Positions 55,214 through 64,000 of a stretch of 64,000 bases of DNA are shown here, one piece after another. The DNA lies in the NCBI RefSeq assembly GCF_017254845.1, contig NZ_JAFKCU010000002.1, positions 372,001 through 436,000 on the forward strand. Reading direction: 5' to 3'. Under the pieces are notes generated by a model that saw only the letters and a list, made by a program, of their open reading frames with translations, had not been told where the DNA came from and ran no database searches. The DNA is from Algoriphagus pacificus. GTDB taxonomy: Bacteria; Bacteroidota; Bacteroidia; Cytophagales; Cyclobacteriaceae. The translations under genes and the position numbers were made by a program. The number at the start of each line of letters is the position of its first letter. Position 1 is the first letter of the stretch.

Positions 55214-56905
55214 TTACCAGCTTCCTCCGCCTCCACCTCCGAAACCGCCTCCTGAAGAGCCTCCTCCTCCTGAACTTCCAGAGCTAGATGGTGAACTGAC
55301 CATGTTGGATTGAGTAGCACTAATGGAGCTAGAAAAGGATTGAGAAAAATGATTCATAGATGTCATCCTTCCTGATGTGGAGGAATACCAAGTAGGTGGA
55401 GGCAAATGCAATGCATCAAATTTCTTGGTCCACCTTTCAAAAAGACCAAAAGCCAATGCATAGCTCATAGTGGTCTCAAAATAACTGGGATCTTCTTTCA
55501 AAAGCATCCTCAATTTATTTTCCTCAGCCACTCTGATGAAGGATTTGAAGCCTTTCAACTCAGATAAAATCTGACTCCCTTTTTTGTTCTTTTTGATTAA
55601 AAACTGACTCATAATCAATAGAAAAATACAAGAAACCACCGTGCACACAGCTGCTAGAATTCCCCAGAAAAAGAAATTCATTGGAGTTAGGATAATGATA
55701 AGGAAAATTAATCCTGCAATGGTATAATTCCTGATTTTCCTAGATTCATTCACATAATAGATTTGAGCTGCATCTTTTAAAGCACTAGAAGCACTGCCCA
55801 TAGTTGTGTAGAATTTGTCCTTCAGACTACTTACCAAAACTTCATCATTCGATCCATATTTTGAGAATAAACCATTGAAAAGTTTGATCTGGTAGTCTGG
55901 TACATCATCTCCAAGGTTCTGTAATTTGATAAGCTTGGTGTCATCCTTAGCAAACCAACCTTTTTTATCTATTTCCTCAATTTTTATAAAGCCTTGGGAA
56001 GCCCAATAAGGAATCAGAGAAATCAAGTCTTGATTATCGCTGGAATCATCAATCAAATAACCGACCATGGCAGGATCCAATCCTTCTGGTGGATAGTAAC
56101 TGGTGGTTGTGGTTACTTTGTCGTCTTGTCCGTGCTTTTTCCAAATTCTAAAAAACCCAAAAAATAGCCCTGCAAGCAAAATGGTCCAGCCGTAATCTGT
56201 CCAGAATGGCCAAATAGGCTTTATTTCCTTAATACTAGCTGCAGGAAGCTTCAGCAAAACAGTAACACTTTCTCCTTGGTAAGAAATAAAATCATCCACA
56301 CTTTTGCCAGAATAGACTCCATTTGAATAGGTGGTAGTAAAGTCTGTACTGGGTTCAGAATTTCCATATTCACCTGTGTAGATATAGGAATCACCATCCC
56401 CAATAGTGGTATTTTCTGGAAGTCTAATGTTGAATTCAATATTCTTGAACCCTGGCTCCCAGTCCAATGGTTTCAGGTTCCAGTAAAATTGAACTTGGTT
56501 ATTTTCATGGATAAAGGCATTGTAAACACGGTAGCGAATTTCAAAAGTCTGTGGACCTTCAATGGTAAAGCCAGCATCACCTATCTTGATTTGGGCAGAA
56601 CCATTTAGGCGTTGCTCAAACTTGGAGCTTTTTTCAAACTTATAATTCAGAACTTCTATATCAGTGATTTGAATATCTCGCTCTTCACGAGATCCATCCA
56701 TCGTTACAAAGTCATAATTGGTCTGGATTTTCCGATAGATTCCATGCTTGGGAACTTCAAAAAACAGGTCATATTTCTCAACGACATCAAAAAAACCTTC
56801 TTCCGAAAGGGTTATGTCCACTTTATAGGAATTGACTGAATATCCTTGCGCAAAAAGATCGAATTGCAGGGAAAACAGGAATAAGAGAAAAATTACCTTT
56901 TTCAA
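55214..56905 (-). CDS. DUF2207 membrane protein with Gly/Ser-rich tail
   Basis: A 563-residue membrane protein: signal peptide (about 1-20), a periplasmic beta domain of the DUF2207 type (YKVDITLSEEGFFDVVEKYDLFFEVPKHGIYRKI), one transmembrane span (about 230-246), a cytoplasmic middle domain, two further membrane helices (about 395-435), and a C-terminal tail of about 25 residues almost all Gly and Ser ending GGGGGGSW. The start is TTG at 56905; an in-frame TAA lies six bases upstream. The gene follows a lemA homologue, a pairing that is common in bacteria but functionally unexplained. Such tails are usual for DUF2207 proteins and may mediate assembly. Confidence 0.86.
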   Translation of the reverse strand: MKKVIFLLFLFSLQFDLFAQGYSVNSYKVDITLSEEGFFDVVEKYDLFFEVPKHGIYRKIQTNYDFVTMDGSREERDIQITDIEVLNYKFEKSSKFEQRLNGSAQIKIGDAGFTIEGPQTFEIRYRVYNAFIHENNQVQFYWNLKPLDWEPGFKNIEFNIRLPENTTIGDGDSYIYTGEYGNSEPSTDFTTTYSNGVYSGKSVDDFISYQGESVTVLLKLPAASIKEIKPIWPFWTDYGWTILLAGLFFGFFRIWKKHGQDDKVTTTTSYYPPEGLDPAMVGYLIDDSSDNQDLISLIPYWASQGFIKIEEIDKKGWFAKDDTKLIKLQNLGDDVPDYQIKLFNGLFSKYGSNDEVLVSSLKDKFYTTMGSASSALKDAAQIYYVNESRKIRNYTIAGLIFLIIILTPMNFFFWGILAAVCTVVSCIFLLIMSQFLIKKNKKGSQILSELKGFKSFIRVAEENKLRMLLKEDPSYFETTMSYALAFGLFERWTKKFDALHLPPPTWYSSTSGRMTSMNHFSQSFSSSISATQSNMVSSPSSSGSSGGGGSSGGGFGGGGGGSW

Positions 56906-56954
56906 AATTTAATGAAGCTTTGGGTTACTGAAGACTATTTTGGAAAGATGCAGA

Positions 56955-57518
56955 CTATTTAGAGAAATCAATTTTGACATTTTCTCTGCTTTCTGGCTCA
57001 GCCTCGAAATATTCGAAATGCTGGTAATTAAACATTCCCGCAAACAGCACACCTGGAAAGCTTTCTCCATAGGTATTGTTTTCACGGACTGTTCCATTGT
57101 AATATCTTCTGGCTCTTTCGAGGTTTTCTTCAATCTCGTTGAGTTTATCCTGAAGTTGTAAAAAGTTTGTATTGGCTTTTAAATCCGGATAAGCTTCACT
57201 CAAAGCAAAAATGCTTCTCAAGGTTTTCTGGAGCTGATTTTCTGCTTCAATTTGTTTATTGATGTCTCCAGATGGAACTGCCATGGCTGCGTTTCTAGCC
57301 TGAATTACTTTTTCCAAAGTTTCCTGTTCATGAGCTGCATATCCCTTGACCGTCTCAACCAAATTTGGGATTAGATCATATCTTCTTTTTAAAGCCACGT
57401 CAATATTGCTCCAAGCGTCTTTGACCGTATTTTTGTTTTTGACAAAGCTGTTGTAAATGTTGATCATCATAAGTCCGATGAACAAAGCGATAGCGAGGAT
57501 GATAAAAAATGGAACCAT
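56955..57518 (-). CDS. lemA: LemA family protein
   Basis: A 187-residue LemA protein: one N-terminal transmembrane helix (about 2-22, FFIILAIALFIGLMMINIYN) and an outward helical domain with the family signature VKDAWSNIDVALKRRYDLIPNLVETVKGYAAHE, ARRYYNGTVRENNTYGESFPG and the C-terminal FEYFEAEPESRENVKIDFS. The role of LemA is not established; it often sits beside DUF2207/TPM or HtpX genes and may take part in envelope stress. Upstream of the DUF2207 gene by 49 bp on the same strand. Confidence 0.94.
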   Translation of the reverse strand: MVPFFIILAIALFIGLMMINIYNSFVKNKNTVKDAWSNIDVALKRRYDLIPNLVETVKGYAAHEQETLEKVIQARNAAMAVPSGDINKQIEAENQLQKTLRSIFALSEAYPDLKANTNFLQLQDKLNEIEENLERARRYYNGTVRENNTYGESFPGVLFAGMFNYQHFEYFEAEPESRENVKIDFSK

Positions 57519-60201
<2,683 letters not shown>

Positions 60202-60217
60202 GTAACAGAATAAACAG

Positions 60218-60247
60218 AAAAGGTGATCTGATTTCAGCTCACCTTTT
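60218..60247. terminator. Bidirectional terminator between katG and the deacetylase gene
   Basis: Stem AAAAGGTGA (60218-60226) / TCACCTTTT (60239-60247) with an inner CTG/CAG pairing, followed by T residues on the plus strand and by T residues of the minus strand on the other side. It lies in the 53-bp gap between the convergent stops at 60201 and 60255. Confidence 0.85.
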
Positions 60248-60254
60248 TTTATGC

Positions 60255-61043
60255 CTAATTATTCAGCTTTTTAGTAAAGTCCGGTGAGATTTTTTCTTTG
60301 GCCTCAGTAAAATCAATATAATCAGCCAAACCTTCCATAGAGATCACCCGATAGTTATTCTCTTGTAAAAAATTCAAATATTCTTTGAATAGCGCGGGAG
60401 GTGTATTGACCCAAGGGTGTTCAATGTCAGGTACTCCATGAATGGTGAGGATGACTATTTTTCCATCTTTAGCTTGTTTCAAAGCCTCAAAAATTTCCTC
60501 TTTATTATTTTCATCAGTTGCCCAACTAGGAATCAAATAGGGATGGTCAGTTAATGGATCATAGGCTCTGCTTCCTCCTGCACGGGCGCTAGAATAATTC
60601 AAATCTTCTAAATATATCAAAGCCTGTTCATTTAATCCATAACCTGGATAGGCAAAGGTGCTTGGGTTAGGAATTCCAAGAGAATCACATTTTTGCTCGA
60701 TATACCTCAGTTCTTCGATGAATTTGGCTTGATCTAACTTAGAGACATTGGCATGGTGATGTGTATGATTCCCTACTTCAAACCCCATTTTATCTAATTG
60801 CTGGATCTGTCTCCAATTCATGTAGAGTGTGCTATCCTGAGAATTTGGAGGGAATTCGCACACATAAAAGGTGCCTCCAAAACCATATTCCTTTAATAAT
60901 GGAGCGACAACTGAATAATGACTTGCCGGTGCATCATCAAAGGTCAGAACAACCAGTTTATCAGGAATCGGGTGCTTGAGAATCTGGGATTTTCCAGTTT
61001 GGTAAATCGAAAAAGCAAAAATCAAAAGGAGTAGCTTTTTCAT
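60255..61043 (-). CDS. Secreted polysaccharide deacetylase (CE4)
   Basis: A carbohydrate esterase family 4 (NodB homology) protein of 262 residues with a signal peptide (1-19, ending GKSQ). Motif 1 is VVLTFDDAPASH with D36 and the metal-binding D37; motif 2 is NHTHHHANVS, where H93 and H97 form the H-S/T-x-x-H metal site. Later motifs include FAYPGYGLNEQAL and IVILTIHGVPD. It would remove N- or O-acetyl groups from chitin, peptidoglycan or another glycan. The neighbouring GH20 gene, 1.6 kb away on the other strand, fits with amino-sugar glycan turnover. Ends next to katG; starts 21 bp after the GntP gene. Confidence 0.92.
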   Translation of the reverse strand: MKKLLLLIFAFSIYQTGKSQILKHPIPDKLVVLTFDDAPASHYSVVAPLLKEYGFGGTFYVCEFPPNSQDSTLYMNWRQIQQLDKMGFEVGNHTHHHANVSKLDQAKFIEELRYIEQKCDSLGIPNPSTFAYPGYGLNEQALIYLEDLNYSSARAGGSRAYDPLTDHPYLIPSWATDENNKEEIFEALKQAKDGKIVILTIHGVPDIEHPWVNTPPALFKEYLNFLQENNYRVISMEGLADYIDFTEAKEKISPDFTKKLNN

Positions 61044-61064
61044 GAATATGCTGAGAATCTTGGA

Positions 61065-62396
61065 CTAGTTTAACAACAAAGTAATCACGTAAATCATCAG
61101 AATGGCCGTGATTGACATGATAAATGTGCCAAAGCTATGGGATTTATTCCCCTGCTTGATCGAGAGTCCCGAGAGCTGAGTGACAGCCCAAAAGAAGCTG
61201 TCATTCGCATGGGAGATGGCCATGGCACCTGCACCCGTTGCTAATACGGCAAATACACGCATCGTATCTGAATCCAGTCCTAAAGTAGCCAGCAAAGGAG
61301 CAATGATCGAAGCTGTGGTGATCATTGCAACTGTAGAAGATCCTTGGGCTGTCTTTAGAGAAAAAGCAATTAAGAATGGCAAGAAAATCCCCCAGCTTGC
61401 GCCACTTAAGCTGGAACTGACCAAATCGCCTATCCCTGAATTTTGAAGCATTTTCCCAAAAACTCCACCTGCTCCGGTGATCAGGATAACCGGGGCAGCG
61501 ATCAGCATTGCTTCACCAATCCAACCACTGGCGCTTAGAAGTTTTTTGTCATATTTTGAAGGAAGAGAAAATGATAAAAATGCTCCAATCAAAAGCGCTA
61601 TGACAGGACTTCCCAAGAATAAAATGATGTTCGTAAAACTGTTATCTCCAAATGGTTGGGTAGGGTATTTCGCGATGGACGCCAAAACGATCAAGACCAA
61701 AGGAATAATGATGGGCAAGAAAGAATTGAAAGGAGTAGGAGCTTTCTTGGTTTCTTTTTCAGGGTTTGTAGTGGCGAATTTTGGCTCCAAAGGAATCTTG
61801 GAAACGAATTTATTGACAAAAATATAGCTGGGAATCAATGTTACTAAACTGACAATGAGGCCCCAGAAAATAACCATTCCAAGGTCTGCCTCATAAATTC
61901 CGGCAGTTGCAATAGGCCCTGGAGTTGGGGGAACCAACGAATGTGATGCAGTTGCTCCTAAAGCCAAAGCTATTGTAGTAGCAGCATAAGGCACTTTTCC
62001 CTTAAGAGAAAGTGACTTGCTGATCGGATTCATCATGATGAAGGTACTATCTCCAAACACTGGAATCGACAAAATATAACCACTGAAAAGCATGGCCGAA
62101 GTGACGCGTTTTTCACCGATCCAAGAGAGTATTTTCTGTGCAATAACTAAGGCTCCACCCGTTTTTTCCAAGAATGTCCCGATCATCACACCTAGTAAGA
62201 TCAATAAACCTATACTGCCCAGTACTCCTCCAAAACCATCAGAAATTGATTTGAGAATAAGATCCGTAGACATTCCGGAAAGCAATCCATAAAAAATTGC
62301 ACCTACAAAAAGAGCCAAGAATGGATGAATGTCAAATTTGACGATGGCGATCATGATAAAAGCAAGCGCCACCAGGATAATCAGGAGGGTAAGCAT
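61065..62396 (-). CDS. GntP family permease (gluconate:H+ symporter-like)
   Basis: A 443-residue inner-membrane transporter with about 12-14 helices. GntP marks are ALFVGAIFYGLLSGMSTDLILKSISDGFGG near the start, IPVFGDSTFIMMNPISKSLS in the middle, and AMISHANDSFFWAVTQLSGLSIKQG near the end (the SHANDSFFW signature). Members carry gluconate, fructuronate, serine or related hydroxy acids with H+. The gene precedes the polysaccharide deacetylase by 21 bp on the same strand, but that pairing suggests no clear substrate. It could import sugar acids made by the oxidising enzymes elsewhere in the window; this is inference only. Confidence 0.93.
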   Translation of the reverse strand: MLTLLIILVALAFIMIAIVKFDIHPFLALFVGAIFYGLLSGMSTDLILKSISDGFGGVLGSIGLLILLGVMIGTFLEKTGGALVIAQKILSWIGEKRVTSAMLFSGYILSIPVFGDSTFIMMNPISKSLSLKGKVPYAATTIALALGATASHSLVPPTPGPIATAGIYEADLGMVIFWGLIVSLVTLIPSYIFVNKFVSKIPLEPKFATTNPEKETKKAPTPFNSFLPIIIPLVLIVLASIAKYPTQPFGDNSFTNIILFLGSPVIALLIGAFLSFSLPSKYDKKLLSASGWIGEAMLIAAPVILITGAGGVFGKMLQNSGIGDLVSSSLSGASWGIFLPFLIAFSLKTAQGSSTVAMITTASIIAPLLATLGLDSDTMRVFAVLATGAGAMAISHANDSFFWAVTQLSGLSIKQGNKSHSFGTFIMSITAILMIYVITLLLN

Positions 62397-62646
62397 GTGG
62401 GAACTAGGTTTATTTTGGGTTGGTAGGTTTGAATTACCTCTGGTTAAACCTAAAAATTAAATAAAATTGCCCAATAAAAAAGGCTGGGAATGAATTAAGT
62501 TCTTCAAAGCTTGGATTTAGGCAAGATAAAAGCTTGAGCTAGGTCCGAATCCCTGATTTTCTTTAAGTAATCCAGCTAGCGGCAGAATTTTTTTTATTTT
62601 AGGTTCTATCTTTTTAAATGATTTTCATAGCTGTAAAAGTCTCACC

Positions 62647-64000
62647 ATGAAATTTGCCTTCCAATCCATTTTAATTTTCGCACTTCTCATTAGTTACGCA
62701 TGTTCCCCAGCATTAAAGGAAGAGGCAAACTTCCAACTCCTTCCGGTTCCAGCAGAAGTCTCTTGGATGGGATTCTCTAGATTGAATCCTTCGGAGATCA
62801 AAGAAGTTTTGGAAAAAGCGAAACATGAATTTACCTCCGGAAATAAACTGGAAGGCTTTAATGAATCTGATTTGACTTTGGTCTTGGATGAGGGATTTGA
62901 ATTAAAAAATGAGGGATATCAGCTAGGTATCAATGCAGATGGAATAAACATCCTATCCAATTCTGAAGCCGGATTATGGTATGGTTTGATGACTTTGGAG
63001 CAGCTAATCCAAGATGCTGAAGATCAAAATGCCTATTTGCCTCTAGTGGAAATCAAAGATGAGCCAGCTTTGGCTTACCGTGCAGTGCATTTAGATGTGA
63101 AGCATCATCTGGCGAAAAAAGAATATTACTACGAACTCATGGATCGCTTCGCTGCAATGAAGATCAATGCGATTATCATTGAAATTGAGGATAAACTAGC
63201 TTATCAACTTCAGCCAAAAGTTGCCGCACCTGACGCTTATTCTATTGAAGAGTGGAAAGCAATTTCGGATTATGCAATGGCTAGGAATATTCGGATGTCA
63301 CCTTTGGTACAAGGGCTTGGACATGCCTCATTTATTTTAAAACATCCAGAATACGTTTCTGTAAGAGATGATCCGGAAAGTGATTGGGCTTTTAATCCCC
63401 TTGATGAGAAAACCTATGAAGTCCAGTTTGACTTGTACACGGATGCTTTAAAGGCTTTTACACATGCCAATTACCTGCACGTGGGAGGAGATGAGGTTCA
63501 TACCACGGGGAGGAATAGTGGGATGTCCCCATTGGAGCTCCAGCTTACCTGGCTAAACAGAGTAAGTAAATATGCTGAAGAAAAAGGATTAACTCCGATT
63601 TTTTGGGATGATATGCCATTGCAAAATGCTGGACTTTATAGATCTATTTACAATCGAAATTTGAGTGAAGCTCAAATTGATAGCATTTGGTCTGTCAATG
63701 AATCCAAGCTCAATGAGTTTGTGGACATGTTCCCAAAGAACTGTATTTACATGCGCTGGAATTACAGCATGCCTGAGTCTCCCGGAAATAAAAGAGCCAT
63801 TCAGTGGTTTACTCAAAATGGATTTAAAGTGATGGGAGCAACAGCTGGACAGACCCGATGGAATTTGATGCCTTTGGAAAACAGCAATACTGCCAATATT
63901 CGAGATTTTGCCTTAAGCTCAATTGATCTGAATGCAGATGGGTTGTTATTGACACTTTGGGATGATGATTCTCCGCTATTTGAATTGTATCAGCGTGGAA
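62647..64000 (+). CDS. GH20 beta-N-acetylhexosaminidase lipoprotein, C-terminus cut by window edge
   Basis: The first 451 residues of an exported hexosaminidase-like lipoprotein: signal peptide with lipobox (LLISYAC, Cys19), an N-terminal GH20b-like alpha/beta domain (about 30-140), and the start of the GH20 TIM barrel (LAYRAVHLDVKHH) with the catalytic pair D282-E283 in HVGGDEVH. In GH20 enzymes this Glu protonates the glycosidic bond and the Asp positions the substrate N-acetyl group. Substrate-loop residues such as FWDDMP are present. The end of the barrel lies beyond the window. The protein would release terminal GlcNAc or GalNAc from glycans at the cell surface or in the periplasm. Confidence 0.9.
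   Translation, partial: MKFAFQSILIFALLISYACSPALKEEANFQLLPVPAEVSWMGFSRLNPSEIKEVLEKAKHEFTSGNKLEGFNESDLTLVLDEGFELKNEGYQLGINADGINILSNSEAGLWYGLMTLEQLIQDAEDQNAYLPLVEIKDEPALAYRAVHLDVKHHLAKKEYYYELMDRFAAMKINAIIIEIEDKLAYQLQPKVAAPDAYSIEEWKAISDYAMARNIRMSPLVQGLGHASFILKHPEYVSVRDDPESDWAFNPLDEKTYEVQFDLYTDALKAFTHANYLHVGGDEVHTTGRNSGMSPLELQLTWLNRVSKYAEEKGLTPIFWDDMPLQNAGLYRSIYNRNLSEAQIDSIWSVNESKLNEFVDMFPKNCIYMRWNYSMPESPGNKRAIQWFTQNGFKVMGATAGQTRWNLMPLENSNTANIRDFALSSIDLNADGLLLTLWDDDSPLFELYQRG

Overview
The window comes from a Bacteroidota genome, most likely a free-living, possibly marine member of the Cytophagales (Algoriphagus or Cyclobacteriaceae-like). This is inferred from gene content: a 2377-residue SprA (gliding and type IX secretion), an ECF sigma/FecR/SusC/SusD set, and several protein families largely confined to Bacteroidota (DUF4837, DUF4292). 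Shine-Dalgarno signals are weak, there are TAnnTTTG-type -7 boxes, and TTG starts are frequent. I recognised no mobile element, CRISPR array, tRNA or rRNA.

Layout. 1-22.8 kb is housekeeping and cell envelope, almost all on the minus strand: two tandem TonB proteins (the first cut by the window edge), a VanZ-like protein, gcvH, sprA, ruvA, maeB, a DUF4837 lipoprotein, a LysM lytic transglycosylase, gatA, tatA, an EnvC-like degenerate LytM protein, a DUF4292 lipoprotein, a TPR protein, a polysaccharide flippase and an enoyl-CoA hydratase. 23-28.2 kb is on the plus strand: isocitrate dehydrogenase with a C-terminal extension, a glycosyltransferase overlapping a DegT aminotransferase, and a DUF819 membrane protein.

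28.3-41.2 kb is the most interesting part. An ECF sigma factor, a FecR anti-sigma factor, a SusC with an N-terminal STN signalling domain, and SusD are followed by two successive pairs of an exported RraA-like aldolase homologue and an exported enolase-superfamily dehydratase homologue. A bile-acid/sodium symporter-family transporter closes the run. The layout suggests regulated TonB-dependent uptake of an acid-sugar-like compound, extracytoplasmic dehydration and aldol cleavage, then import of the oxo-acid product. The substrate is unknown. Strong hairpins separate most of these genes.

41.2-64 kb is a mosaic: an SnoaL-like secreted protein, a CDF metal exporter, an APC permease, a sulfatase, a DEAD-box helicase and a Bcr/CflA exporter. 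A second catabolic block at 49.4-53.9 kb has a lipoprotein dehydrogenase-cytochrome c, an exported TIM-barrel isomerase/epimerase and an SDR dehydrogenase. After it come a RibD/DHFR-like protein, an SGNH hydrolase, a DUF2207/LemA pair, katG, a polysaccharide deacetylase, a GntP permease and the start of a GH20 lipoprotein hexosaminidase running off the right edge.
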